The notes beneath the pieces are model-generated. The model made no database searches. It was not told the origin of the DNA and saw nothing but the letters and a program-made list of their open reading frames with translations. This document shows, piece by piece, positions 18,959-29,320 of a stretch of 52,559 bases of DNA. Position 1 is the first letter of the stretch. Every line of letters starts with the position of its first letter. Source of the stretch: Plebeiibacterium marinum (GTDB lineage: Bacteria; Bacteroidota; Bacteroidia; Bacteroidales; Marinilabiliaceae); assembly GCF_026013615.1 (NCBI RefSeq), contig NZ_JAPDPI010000038.1:1-52559 (forward strand). The letters run 5' to 3'. The translations under genes and the position numbers were made by a program.

Positions 18959-18994
18959 TGCCTGCCGGAATTAACAACACATCAAAGGCAGGCA
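18959..18994 (-). terminator. Rho-independent terminator after susD
   Basis: A perfect 8-bp stem (TGCCTGCC at 18959-18966, GGCAGGCA at 18987-18994) lies about 40 bases past the SusD stop codon and is followed on the minus strand by a T-rich stretch. It probably sets the high susCD level apart from the downstream enzyme genes by partial termination (inference). Confidence 0.75.
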
Positions 18995-19032
18995 CCTCAG
19001 AGTAAATCTATTTTTAAATAAGGAGTGATAAA

Positions 19033-20703
19033 TCAGTAATTCTCATAACCCGGATTTTGCTCTAACACGGCACCGGTGTTTCGCTCAATTTCACTATATG
19101 GTATTGGCCATAAGTTATGATACTCTGCAATATTTTCGTAATATGAATTACACCGGGTAACTCTATCATATAATAACCCTAACCTTTGTAGAGTTAACCT
19201 TCTTTTCTCCTCAACGCCTAGCTCTCTCATTCTTTCATCTAAAATATAATCCATATCAACATCAGCAGCATCAACCGGAGTTGCATTTGCCCTGTTTCTG
19301 ATTACATTAATATCAGCTGCAGCTAAACCAGCCTGATTATCTTTTAAATAGGCCTCAGCTCTCAACAAATAAGTTTCTGCTAATCTAAACATATACTGAT
19401 CCGTATATGTTGAACCTGCAGAACTTTTTAATTTCCCGGTTTCAAAATCCTCATATAAACCATCAGGATGATTGCCTGGTGTTGTTACCTTTGATTGATA
19501 TGCATAAATATCCCGACTTGGTATTGTTATACCTTCAGGAGGATTCATGGTAGATAACGTTTCACCATAAAATTCAGGATACTTTGGATTGTTATAAGTA
19601 TATACTCTAACAAAATTATGATTTGCATTTCTAATATCATTATCAAAGTCACTTTCCCATATCGTATTACTAAAATAGGTTGTAGAAATAGCCCAACCAA
19701 TTCCACGGCCTCCGGTATAATCACTTACCGGCCATAAAAACGGACTGGCTCCATCTACTCTTACATTTCGCATAAAAGGTGCGTGATGTCGCTCTAAATA
19801 ACATCCACCTTGTTTGCTGGAGGATGTTCCTCCACCTTCAACATCAGTCTCGAATTGAATAACCCAAATACCTTCAGTATTTCCTGTAGCTCTGTTTTGG
19901 TTATTCATCCTGTACAAGTCCCAATAAACATCTCCCGGAGTTTCACTTGAACGACTACCAAACCTGTTTTGCATTAAAGCTGTATTAGGATCATCAATAA
20001 CTTTAGTAGCTTCAATTATAGCTTTTTTTGGTTCATCATTAGCTAAGTAAATTTCTGCTAATAAATGAGATGCTGCTAATGTACTTATTTCACCATCTTT
20101 AACTTCAGTAATTCCATCCAGATGATTTACAGCAAACTCCGCATCTTTGATACATTGTTCCAGCACATCTTTTTTTGAAGCTCTGGTAAAATCATACTTT
20201 GGCTCTTTTACTTCTTCCAAACTTAGAGGCACACCTCCATAAAGATAAGCTAACGTTCTATATGTAAAAGCTCTAAAAAATCTGGCTTTTGCCTCCAGTT
20301 TTGTTTCCTGTTCCTCTCCCAGATTAACATTTTCTAATCTTGATATAACAGTATTTGCTTCTGCAATAATTTTATATAAGTCCTGCCAATGTACCTGTGA
20401 CTTTTTCTGACCTCCGGACGGGCGCATCGCATTGGTATATGGAGTCCATCTTCTTTCACTTGCCTGACCATCATAAACCAAATCAGTTCCGTATAAATAG
20501 TCCAATGGATAATTCTGATCCTTGCTATAAAACTCCTTTCGTACTTTATTATATAAGTTGTTTATAGAAAGGTTAAAATCATCATAAGTTACAAACGCAT
20601 TCTCCGCGGCAATAAAATCTACCGGTTCTTCTTGCAGGAATTCATCGTTGCATGATTGCAAACAACCTGCTATTAACAATATAAAAATATATCTAAATCT
20701 CAT
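19033..20703 (-). CDS. SusD/RagB family glycan-binding outer-membrane lipoprotein
   Basis: This 556-residue lipoprotein (lipobox AGCLQSC) has the SusD build: a helical TPR-like scaffold (ARFFRAFTYRTLAYLYGGVPL, AASHLLAEIYLANDEPKKAI) and the C-terminal segment YMFRLAETYLLRAEAYLKDNQ ... NRANATPVDAADVDMDYILDERMRELGVEEKRRLTLQRLG with the closing WPIPYSEIERN. It forms the lid of the SusC transporter and binds the incoming glycan at the cell surface. It starts 12 bp after susC ends, on the same strand. The substrate is inferred from the neighbours to be an RG-I fragment. Confidence 0.95.
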   Translation of the reverse strand: MRFRYIFILLIAGCLQSCNDEFLQEEPVDFIAAENAFVTYDDFNLSINNLYNKVRKEFYSKDQNYPLDYLYGTDLVYDGQASERRWTPYTNAMRPSGGQKKSQVHWQDLYKIIAEANTVISRLENVNLGEEQETKLEAKARFFRAFTYRTLAYLYGGVPLSLEEVKEPKYDFTRASKKDVLEQCIKDAEFAVNHLDGITEVKDGEISTLAASHLLAEIYLANDEPKKAIIEATKVIDDPNTALMQNRFGSRSSETPGDVYWDLYRMNNQNRATGNTEGIWVIQFETDVEGGGTSSSKQGGCYLERHHAPFMRNVRVDGASPFLWPVSDYTGGRGIGWAISTTYFSNTIWESDFDNDIRNANHNFVRVYTYNNPKYPEFYGETLSTMNPPEGITIPSRDIYAYQSKVTTPGNHPDGLYEDFETGKLKSSAGSTYTDQYMFRLAETYLLRAEAYLKDNQAGLAAADINVIRNRANATPVDAADVDMDYILDERMRELGVEEKRRLTLQRLGLLYDRVTRCNSYYENIAEYHNLWPIPYSEIERNTGAVLEQNPGYENY

Positions 20704-20715
20704 CTTCTTTCCTTT

Positions 20716-23713
20716 TTAAAACGTTACATTTAATCCCATTGAATACCCTTTCAATACAGGACGACCACTATCTGATAATCCATGTCCTGTTTCAGGATCC
20801 CAACCTCTCCATTTTGTCCATGTTGCAAGGTTTTTACCGCTTAAGAAAATTTTTGCTGCACTTATACCAACTTTATCTAAAATATTTTGAGGCACATTAT
20901 AAGCCAGACTAACATCCTGTAGTCTTATAAAATTTCTGCTGTGCAATTTATTTGCTGAAACCTTAGGATTTGTCATATATCTTGGATTTTCACCATCCGG
21001 ATTTGATGGCCCCCAGAAATCTGCATCATCAAGGCAGTTCAATAAAATAGAATTTTCATTAAGCGCTCCCCCTGTGTTAGGTTCATTAACTTTCAAATAA
21101 CCATCTTTTCCTCCTTGTACCGTATTTAAAAAGAAACTCAAACTAAAATTTTTATAGGTTACACTATTCAATAAACCGGCTCTGTATGCAGGTTCTGATC
21201 TTCCTAAAATAACCTTATCGTCGATTGTAATTTCTCCATCTCCATTTTGATCTATAACCCTACGGGTTCCCGGATAATAACCTTCAGGAATTTCATCATC
21301 AATCTGGTAAATATCTCCTGCCTCATAACCATAAATTGCACCAATTGACTCACCAATAAATAAATCATCAGCAATAATATCATCTTCTTTTCCATCCCCA
21401 TCTTCATCCAGACCAGTTAAGGTAACTATTTCATTTCTGTTAGTAGAAAAGCTTAATGTTGATGTCCATAGGAAATCTTGCAATTCAACATTTCTTGATG
21501 TCAATGAAAACTCAAAACCTTTATTTCTGATGTTCCCTAAATTCACATTAATAGAAGTAACACCTGTAATTGATGGTACAGATCTTTTAAATAGTTGATT
21601 TTTGGTTTCTGTATTATAGTATTCTGCATTACCCATAATCTTTCCACCAAACAACCTAAAATCCATACCTAAGTTGATTCCATCTGTCGATTCCCACTGC
21701 AAATTACTATTTGCTAAAGTACTAACATATTGTCCAAACTCAGTTGTACCACCATCTCCAAATAAATAGGCATCATACCTGTTCATTGTCGCCAATGAAA
21801 AATATCTACTTGTTAAATTACCGATAGATCCATATCCTCCTCTTAACTTTAAAAATTCAATTATGCTTGAATTAAAAAATTTTTCATTTGTTACAACCCA
21901 TGCCAATGAAGCAGAAGGAAATACACCCCACTTTTCATTCTCAGCAAATCCTGAGTAGCCATCTCTCCTCACAGTTGCTGTAAATAGGTATTTATCATTG
22001 AACTTATAATTAACTCTTCCCATCTGATAGTTTAATGCCTCATCCCATCCATCTGAAGAAACAGACTGAATTGTTGCTTGTTCCAGGCTGTTATAACTTA
22101 AAGTTAAGCTTGTATACCCTTGTCCACTTGCATTTGTAGACTCTGATTCTCTTTCAGTTGCTCCATATAATAATGTAACTGTTAAATCATGTTTGTCTGC
22201 AAATAACCTTTTATATGTTAAAATATTATCAAGAGTATATTCATAACGAGAAGTATGGTTTTTATATGCAGATCCTGTTTCTCCTGCTCCATATTCGCTA
22301 GAATAATAATGCTTATCCCATCTCAAATTATTTCCAAAGTTTAATCTATAAGTCAGCCCTTCAATAAAAGGAATTTTCATATCTGAATAAAAATTTCCTG
22401 ATAGGTAATTTGAAGTTTGATAATCATCTGTATGATATGTCATAAAAGGGTTAGCCATTACTGTTTTTGTTGGATAAGGTATTAGCTCACCATCTTTATC
22501 ATAAGGAGTTAATAATGGAGAGTGACGTATAATACCACTTTGTGTAGGCTCTTTACCACTATAGTCAGTAAACGTTGCAAACGACTGAGTTCCAACGGTC
22601 CACCAATCCTTTAAATCAACATCAATATTTGCTCTAAAGTTTTGTCTCTTGCATAGGTCATTAATAATATAACCCGATTGATCTGTATATCCTGCAGAAA
22701 GTAAATAAGTAGTATTTTCGGAACCACCAGATATACTAAGCTTATATTCTTTTATTGAACCATTTTTTGTTGCAGCATCCCACCAATCAAAGTCATTATC
22801 TAAAATTTCCCCATTATCATCCAATACAGCAACATTTAAGTAATCCTTTGGATCAAAATCAGGATTTGCCTGCGTATAATCTGGTCCGACATATGCTTCT
22901 GACCAGTATAAATCTCTGATTTTTTTGTATATAACCTTCACGATCCAAAGGCCTGACTTTTCGCGTTGGTGTTTGAGTAGTATAGGTTGTTGTTAAAGAA
23001 ATTCGAGGAGCTTTATTTTTCTTCCCTTTTTTGGTTGTTATTAATAATACACCATTAGCACCCTGAGCTCCATAAATTGCTGTAGAACTCGCATCTTTTA
23101 AAACATCTACTGATTCAATATCATCAGGATTTAATGAGTTAAGAGAACCTGTATACATCACTCCGTCAACCACAATTAAAACGCTTGTATTTCCACCCAA
23201 CGAAGTTTGTCCCCTGATTGAGATGCTTGGCGTACTACCTGCACTATTTACCTGGCCAATATTCAATCCCGGTATGGCACCTTGTAAACTTTGAACAATG
23301 TTAGGATTAGGAGCATCCTCAAAAGCTTTTAAGTTTGCTCTGGATACAGCACCTGTAACATCAATCTTTTTCTGGGTTCCATATCCTACTACCACAACTT
23401 CGCCTAACTCTTCCAGATCATCAGATAATTCAACATTATAACTTGACTGTGCACCTATGATAATCTCTTTTGTTGTCATTCCTATGAATGAAAACTGTAA
23501 AACATCACCCTGCTTTGCTTTAATAATAAAATTTCCATCCAGATCGGTTTGTGTTCCGTTACTTGTGTCTTTTATCAGTACATTTACTCCTGGTAAAGGA
23601 CTACCACTTGAATCATGCACTCTTCCAGAAATGTTTTTTTCCTGGGCATTTATTATTTGCCCCACAAACATTAATGAAACAAGAATGCAACACTTTAATA
23701 ATAATTGCTTCAT
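20716..23713 (-). CDS. SusC/RagA TonB-dependent transporter, split by a frameshift in an A7 tract
   Basis: Two frames form one SusC of about 1000 residues. The first (23713-22859) has a signal peptide, a CarboxypepD_reg-like domain (ISGRVHDSSGSPLPGVNVLIKDTSNGTQTDLDGNF), the TonB box region (EEVVVVGYGTQKK) and the plug (ISIRGQTSLGG, DASSTAIYGAQGANGVLLITTKKG). The second (22941-20716) is the 22-strand barrel, ending in MGLNVTF. The break is at 22920-22926, where the coding strand has seven A's; with six, the frame reads straight through as GYIQKIRDLYWSEAYVGPDYTQ, as expected for the family. It could be a sequencing error, a real mutation or a slippage site. It imports glycan oligomers with the SusD that follows 12 bp later. 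Confidence 0.9.
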
Positions 23714-23851
23714 AAATTTTTAGATTTAATTTGTAATAATCATATTCAATTTTACTTATTGAATACTTTTTTCTGCTTTGCTTTTAAAATGTCATACAAC
23801 AAATTAAATCCTTAATTATTACAGGTAAAAGGTCGTGCATTGACAAATGAA

Positions 23852-23942
23852 ATCACATCTTGACAATACAACAACACAACCCCTTTCTTCTTAATTTTCA
23901 ATCACATAACACACTTAACCTGATAAAAATATCACATCCTGA
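23852..23942. promoter_or_regulatory. Direct repeats upstream of susC
   Basis: ATCACATCTTGA (23852-23863) and ATCACATCCTGA (23931-23942) are near-identical 12-mers 79 bp apart, with a shorter match ATCACATAAC at 23901-23910. They lie 139-229 bases ahead of the susC start in a 579-bp gap. HTCS regulators bind direct repeats ahead of susC genes, so these are candidate sites. No TAnnTTTG promoter box was found on the minus strand here. Confidence 0.35.
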
Positions 23943-24073
23943 AAGTTTTAATTTTCTTTTATTGGCAAAACATGATCGTATTTGTCAATACTTGATTTAT
24001 CCCTGTAAAACGATTTACTCCAAGCGAATTTTTAACAGAAATGGCAGTATACTGAGAGGTAAATGGAAACAGG

Positions 24074-24117
24074 GTTTCTTCAAGGTTCCTTCAAGGTTTC
24101 TTCGAGATTTCTTCAAT
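24074..24117. repeat. Four tandem 11-bp repeats between HTCS and susC
   Basis: Four consecutive 11-mers (GTTTCTTCAAG, GTTCCTTCAAG, GTTTCTTCGAG, ATTTCTTCAAT) run without gaps. The 11-bp period is close to one DNA turn, placing each unit on the same helix face, and it cannot be a coding repeat. The array is about 360-400 bases ahead of susC and 176 bases after the HTCS stop. The rest of the 23714-24292 gap holds no convincing gene. Confidence 0.7.
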
Positions 24118-24292
24118 AAAAGACCGTTTATATTGAATGAAATTAAAATAAATTATAAATTAATTTTTTAATATATAGCTCCAGGTTACCTATTAAACCC
24201 ATCGCAATATGCTTTTAATTTGATAGTTCCTCAAAATATTTATCTGTTTTCACACAGTCTGTTTAGTGCAGACATATTATAAAAACCGGATA

Positions 24293-27200
24293 TTATTCGG
24301 ATTTTCTTTCATGAATTTGTACATACTTTGTTGGCCGGCAACCAAAATGCTTGTCAAAAGTGCGGGAAAAATTTGTGGGCTCTGTATAACCTAAAGAATA
24401 GGCAATTTCAGCTACTTTCATATCGGTAGTTAATAACATTTCAGCTGCTTTATCCATTTTTACACGTACAATAAAATCGTGGGCAGTGCTTCCGGTAATA
24501 GCTTTAAGTTTCCGATACAATTGGCGTTGACTGATTTTAAGCTGGTTGGCTACAATCTCAGAATTAAAGCCAACAACATCAATATTTCTTTTTATGATGC
24601 CAACTACCTTTTCTATAAATTCGTTATCTATTGTATTTATATCTTTGGCAATATCGTTAATATGCTTCTTTAACCCTAACTTCTGCTGTAACCGTTTCCT
24701 GTTTTCTAAAATACTGTCAACCTGGGCTTTTAAAACGTCTATATTAAATGGTTTGGTAATATATGCATCAGCGCCACTTTGCAGGCCTTCTACCTTGTTA
24801 TCCTCCGATATTTTAGCCGTTAGCATTACAATAGGTATATGACAGGTATTTTCATCATTTTTTAAAAAGCGGCACATTTCAACGCCATCCATTTCATGCA
24901 TCATCACATCTGATATTATGATATCCGGGATATTTACCATGGCTATATTTTTACCATCACTTCCGTTAAATGCCTGTAATAAATCATACTTTTCGCCTAA
25001 TTCGGCTGCTAAATAATCCTGAACATCCCTATTATCCTCAACAATCAGCAGTGTTAATTTTTCATCTTCAATTTTAGTCTCAAAATCAAAAAGCTTATCC
25101 TCAACAACATTTCCTTTCTCTTCCGGCTCTGCAAACATCAATTCACTAACTTTTTTGTATGGGAGCTTTACGGTAACCTTCGTCCCTTTCTTCCGCTGGC
25201 TTTCTACAAATATGCTTCCCCCCATTATATCTATCAGGTTTTTGGTAAGAGGCAAACCTATTCCGGTAGAATTTCCATAAAAGGGATTGGTTCCTTCATT
25301 GTTAAATGGTTGGAATATTTTTTCCAACGAATGCTTATCTATTCCAATGCCACTATCTTTAATGCACATATGCAACACATTAGCATCAGTATCATTATCT
25401 ACTATAATTGTTATAACTCCACCATTGGGTGTATATTTAAATGCATTGGATAATAAGTTCAGAATAATCTGGTTTAGCTTTTCTTTATCAAAATAACCAA
25501 TGATTTTATTTTGGTTTGCTTCCAGATTTAATGAGATATTTCGTTGGGCTGTATTGTTATGAAAGGATTGAACACAGCCATTGATAATTGCATAGGCATC
25601 ACATATTGAATATTTTGGAGACATCATGCCTGCTTCCGACTTCCTGAAATCCAGGATCTGGTTTATCAGCTTTCTTAAATAATCAACATTTCTACTGATA
25701 ATACCCAGGTACAGGCTTTTCTTTGACTCACTCAGATTACCTTTTTCAAGTTGCTTAACCGGATCAGCAATTAATGTTAAAGGAGTTCTTAATTCATGAG
25801 AAACATTGGTAAAAAAATCAATTTTCTCTTTATTAAGTTCCTCCATTTTTTCAATATTAATTCGCTCCAATACCAGCTGGTTTTTAAGCTGTTGACGAGA
25901 AACAAAAAACCTTGTAATAAAATATACTATTGAAGAAAATATAACAAACCATACAATTAAAGCCCATATGGTTGAGTACCAAGGCTTTTTAACATGTATT
26001 GCAAGATTAACCTCATCCGATTTAAGCCCATCTTCGGTAAATAACCTGGCTTTAAAACTGTATGTACCTGAAGGAACCTTTGTAAAAGTGATCACACTAT
26101 TTATTGATTTAATCCAACCATCATGAAATCCTTCCAGCTTATACAAATAATAACTTCCTTTGCCCGACGATTGATAATCAATGGCATCCAACGCCAAGGA
26201 AAAACTCCTCATATTAAAATCCAAACGTAAGCTATCCTTTTTTAACAAAGTTTTACCCAACAATAAATCTCCATCCACTTTATCCTCTGTTCCAACTATA
26301 TTTGACCTGACCAGCAAGCCTGACAGCAATACTTTTGGCTTATAAGGACTTTGCTTTATTATGTGTGGAATAAATCTCACTACACCTTCCCTGGCTCCAA
26401 CATAAATACAGTTTTCGGCTGTATCGTTATATATTGATTGTTTTAAAAAAGCCCAGTACACACCTTCGCTTTCTATCACAGTATTTTCTGTATACCTGCG
26501 AACCGGATCTACTTTCATAATACCATTTTTATGAATAACCCATAGGTTTCCATCGTTATCGCCAGATAAAGCAGTTACGTATTTATTTGTTAAGCCATTG
26601 ATATTATAGGATGCACTATCCACTTTCATCGAGTTGATGTTGATACAACTTACACCCTCTGTTGTTCCAATCCAGATATGACCACATTTGTCGTTGTATA
26701 ACGAATAGGCCATATTTCCCGTATACTCCTTAAACTTTTCATTGAACAATGGTTTTCTTATCTGGCTAATATCGCGAATGTGATATGTATTACTGAAACC
26801 AATTCTTAATATCCCCTTACCCTCGGTAGCAATCCAAACATTACCCATCTCATCTTCAAGCACATCCATTATATAGCTGGATCCTATCTCCTTCTCAAAA
26901 CGAAAAACCTGATATTTTCCTGTTTTAACATTTACCCTAAGCAGCTGGTTGTGAACAGATGCCCATAAAAATTCTTTATCCTTTGATTCTGCAATAGCAT
27001 ATACATATTTTCTAAAAGAATCAGGGAAGTCTGATTTCTTTAAGATAGTTGTACACTTATTGATTACTGGATCATAAACAACAATTCCCTGTTTACTTCC
27101 TATCCATAACTTACCATAAATATCTTCATAATAACAACGAACATTATCATTATCAAAACCTGAAGAAAAAAACGGGTGTTTTTTTACGGGCTTACCATTT

Positions 27201-27964
27201 TCATAAAGAACAATCCCACCTAATTCCGTACCCATCCATAGTTGGCCCTGATACTTGATGATTGCACGAATCGGCCTGGCTTGCTTATGCTCATCTCCCC
27301 CATCATATACATAACTGAGCAAGAATTGCTTACGGCTGGTATTGGCTTTATAAATTGCACCACTCTTTGTCCCAATCCATATAATATTTTGATCATCGAT
27401 ATAATAGCAGCTAACAAACTCATCTTTTAAGTTGCCCTGCTGCCAATGGTCTGCAAAATAAATATACTCCTGATCTAATACGGTATTATATGAAACTAAC
27501 CTGTTATTATTAATAGAAAAACGATATCCATTAATAGAAATATTACTATAGAGCCTTGTTGAATTGCTTTTTAAACGGTTAACAATTGTAGTATCGACTT
27601 TTGAATCCGGGGTATTATAAAACTCATCATCATTGTAACTATATTTGGAAATTTCATTATCATAAGTGAGTACCCATAATTGTTTCTCGTTATCAACAAT
27701 AACATTTCTTATACAGCTGTTGGGGATGGAAGATGAACCTTTTTCGAAGTGTTTATAGTGTACAAAACTGTTTCCGTTATACCGGTATAGTCCGTCATAT
27801 GTTCCAAACCATATGTACCCGATAGAGTCCTTTACAATTCCGTGAATTTCGGTGTTGGGTGAATTGGGGATTCCACTGACTTTTTCAAAAAACAGATCCT
27901 GAGAGGACAGTTTTACTTGTTTTCCAATCAAAAAAACTATCAAAAATAGCAATCTCCACTTCAT
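24293..27964 (-). CDS. Hybrid two-component system sensor/regulator (HTCS)
   Basis: Start placed at MKWRLLFLIVFLIG (1223 residues) because it begins a signal peptide; the frame is open 37 codons more. Order of parts: two seven-bladed Reg_prop propellers (about 25-640, repeats like IWFGTYDGLYRY and LWIGSKQGIVVYD), a Y_Y_Y domain (about 640-710, SYYLYKLEGFHDGW), one membrane helix (WALIVWFVIFSSIVYFI), a HisKA domain with FFTNVSHELRTPLTL (His near 722), HATPase_c (NLLSNAFKYTP, GIGLPLTKNLI), a receiver domain (IIISDVMMHEMDG, Asp near 1018; KPF) and an AraC-type HTH (C-terminal 100, QLYRKLKAITGSTAHDFI). It senses a glycan product in the periplasm and activates the PUL. It lies directly ahead of susC. 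Confidence 0.95.
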   Translation of the reverse strand: MKWRLLFLIVFLIGKQVKLSSQDLFFEKVSGIPNSPNTEIHGIVKDSIGYIWFGTYDGLYRYNGNSFVHYKHFEKGSSSIPNSCIRNVIVDNEKQLWVLTYDNEISKYSYNDDEFYNTPDSKVDTTIVNRLKSNSTRLYSNISINGYRFSINNNRLVSYNTVLDQEYIYFADHWQQGNLKDEFVSCYYIDDQNIIWIGTKSGAIYKANTSRKQFLLSYVYDGGDEHKQARPIRAIIKYQGQLWMGTELGGIVLYENGKPVKKHPFFSSGFDNDNVRCYYEDIYGKLWIGSKQGIVVYDPVINKCTTILKKSDFPDSFRKYVYAIAESKDKEFLWASVHNQLLRVNVKTGKYQVFRFEKEIGSSYIMDVLEDEMGNVWIATEGKGILRIGFSNTYHIRDISQIRKPLFNEKFKEYTGNMAYSLYNDKCGHIWIGTTEGVSCININSMKVDSASYNINGLTNKYVTALSGDNDGNLWVIHKNGIMKVDPVRRYTENTVIESEGVYWAFLKQSIYNDTAENCIYVGAREGVVRFIPHIIKQSPYKPKVLLSGLLVRSNIVGTEDKVDGDLLLGKTLLKKDSLRLDFNMRSFSLALDAIDYQSSGKGSYYLYKLEGFHDGWIKSINSVITFTKVPSGTYSFKARLFTEDGLKSDEVNLAIHVKKPWYSTIWALIVWFVIFSSIVYFITRFFVSRQQLKNQLVLERINIEKMEELNKEKIDFFTNVSHELRTPLTLIADPVKQLEKGNLSESKKSLYLGIISRNVDYLRKLINQILDFRKSEAGMMSPKYSICDAYAIINGCVQSFHNNTAQRNISLNLEANQNKIIGYFDKEKLNQIILNLLSNAFKYTPNGGVITIIVDNDTDANVLHMCIKDSGIGIDKHSLEKIFQPFNNEGTNPFYGNSTGIGLPLTKNLIDIMGGSIFVESQRKKGTKVTVKLPYKKVSELMFAEPEEKGNVVEDKLFDFETKIEDEKLTLLIVEDNRDVQDYLAAELGEKYDLLQAFNGSDGKNIAMVNIPDIIISDVMMHEMDGVEMCRFLKNDENTCHIPIVMLTAKISEDNKVEGLQSGADAYITKPFNIDVLKAQVDSILENRKRLQQKLGLKKHINDIAKDINTIDNEFIEKVVGIIKRNIDVVGFNSEIVANQLKISQRQLYRKLKAITGSTAHDFIVRVKMDKAAEMLLTTDMKVAEIAYSLGYTEPTNFSRTFDKHFGCRPTKYVQIHERKSE

Positions 27965-28059
27965 ACAACTTAGCCTTTGAACCAAACATACCATAACCAA
28001 ACTACTTGATGTGCAATTTAATTGATATATTTTTATTTCAAAATTAAAAGTTCTGCCTA

Positions 28060-28086
28060 CAAAATTAAAGATCAACTATAGACAAA
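28060..28086 (-). promoter_or_regulatory. Candidate promoter for the HTCS gene
   Basis: On the minus strand, TAATTTTG (28060-28067) matches the Bacteroidota -7 box TAnnTTTG, with TTTG (28083-28086) 15 bases upstream as a -33 element; the spacing is shorter than usual. A second TAATTTTG lies at 28039-28046. Both precede the HTCS start at 27964 by 75-100 bases. Confidence 0.35.
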
Positions 28087-28124
28087 CAGGATCATGCTTT
28101 GCCATTAATATAAGTAACCTGTAT

Positions 28125-29198
28125 TTAATTTACATTTCTCCTAAGCCACGCTGACATTGCATCTAATGTTTCACCGGAAATTGCCTCTGGCAGGTTAGGG
28201 ATTTCTGCCTGAGAGCACTCTTCACAATGTTGAAACATATGGTTGTGATCTGGCAAAAGGACTGTTTTAAAGTTTTTGTTATTTGCCTTTTTAAGCAACC
28301 TTTCAATATTATTCAGGTTTTCTTCAGGTGTTACCATAATATCTTTATCCCCATTAAGTGCCAACACCGGAATTTTGATATTTGAAATAAATTCTTCAGG
28401 ATTATAGCGAATCATTTGTCGGTACCATGCCTTTTTAGCAATGTTCTTATACCTGTATAAAAATCCCTGATCTCTACCATCATTCATATGCATGGCAATT
28501 AAATTCTCTTCAGATTGTTCAGTCTTCCAAATAGTAAAAACACTATCCAATACAGGTTCTATATCCTTTTCGAGTGGTGTATTTTTTACTGCTTTAAACA
28601 TGCATGTATACAAGTTCATATATAAATCCACATCTTGTGGTTTTACATACTTACTATTTTCAAGAATGGCCCTGTTCTGTAATATCAGGCTTGTGTATCC
28701 ATCAACAGCCAAACCTGCCAATGAAACCATAAATTTCACGTCTTTATTTGAGGATGCTAGTATAAAAGCTACTGCTCCCCCTTCACTATGACCGATCAAT
28801 CCTATTTTATCTTTATCAATATTAGGATGCTTTTTAAGTAACTCAATTTCGGCTTTTACATCAGAAACAAAATCCATTGTTGTAGCATCTTCATAAACAC
28901 CTTCGCTTTCGCCCACACCGCGGTCATCCATTCTTAGTACGGCAAAACCTGCATTATTCAAACATTGGGCTATTTCAAAAAAAGGTTTGTGTTCGGCAAA
29001 GGAACCATCCCGGTCTTGTTTGCCGGTACCTGAAATAATTATTACCGCAGGTAGTTTTTTTCCGGACTCCGGATAACTCAAAGTACCTTTCAAACAAAGT
29101 GAGTCTGACACACACACTATTGAATCAGAAATTATGGTTTGTCCTTTTACGTTATATAACGATCCAATTATCGTTAGTAGTATCAATAAATTCTTCAT
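28125..29198 (-). CDS. Secreted alpha/beta hydrolase (dienelactone/S9-like esterase)
   Basis: This 357-residue protein has a signal peptide ending near YNVKGQ and an alpha/beta-hydrolase fold. The nucleophile elbow is IGHSEGGAV with Ser138, the oxyanion strand is PAVIIISGTGKQDRDG, the acid is probably Asp in VLALNGDKDIMVTP, and the His is in LLPDHNHMFQ. The R-M-D-D-R-G-V-G-E-S segment is typical of the group annotated as dienelactone or S9 family hydrolases, many of which are esterases of unknown substrate. It is transcribed ahead of the HTCS with a 160-bp gap and follows a strong terminator, so it opens the pectin region. It may cleave acetyl or feruloyl esters; that is inference. Confidence 0.82.
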   Translation of the reverse strand: MKNLLILLTIIGSLYNVKGQTIISDSIVCVSDSLCLKGTLSYPESGKKLPAVIIISGTGKQDRDGSFAEHKPFFEIAQCLNNAGFAVLRMDDRGVGESEGVYEDATTMDFVSDVKAEIELLKKHPNIDKDKIGLIGHSEGGAVAFILASSNKDVKFMVSLAGLAVDGYTSLILQNRAILENSKYVKPQDVDLYMNLYTCMFKAVKNTPLEKDIEPVLDSVFTIWKTEQSEENLIAMHMNDGRDQGFLYRYKNIAKKAWYRQMIRYNPEEFISNIKIPVLALNGDKDIMVTPEENLNNIERLLKKANNKNFKTVLLPDHNHMFQHCEECSQAEIPNLPEAISGETLDAMSAWLRRNVN

Positions 29199-29217
29199 GT
29201 ATTTTGACTTGATACAT

Positions 29218-29262
29218 AAAAAAACGCCACCTCTTTTCTATTGTTATAGTTGAGAGATGGCG
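29218..29262 (-). terminator. Strong rho-independent terminator ending the second PUL
   Basis: A 10-bp stem (arms 29253-29262 and 29225-29234 with one G-T pair) is followed on the minus strand by seven T's (29224-29218). It lies about 60 bases after the stop of the T9SS protein gene and before the alpha/beta hydrolase start, so it separates the sigma/FecR operon from the pectin PUL. Confidence 0.85.
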
Positions 29263-29320
29263 CTTTGATTTATGCGGAATTATTAACCTGAGTTGGATTA
29301 AAATTTTAGAATTCAGATTA

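Noticed and set aside
23860-24171. 103-codon plus-strand open frame in the HTCS-susC gap
   Set aside because: AT-driven composition, no domain or start signal, and it runs through the 11-bp repeat array, so it looks like a chance frame.
24262-24283. Short inverted repeat (GTCTG/CAGAC) after the HTCS stop
   Set aside because: Only five base pairs with no T run; too weak to call a terminator.
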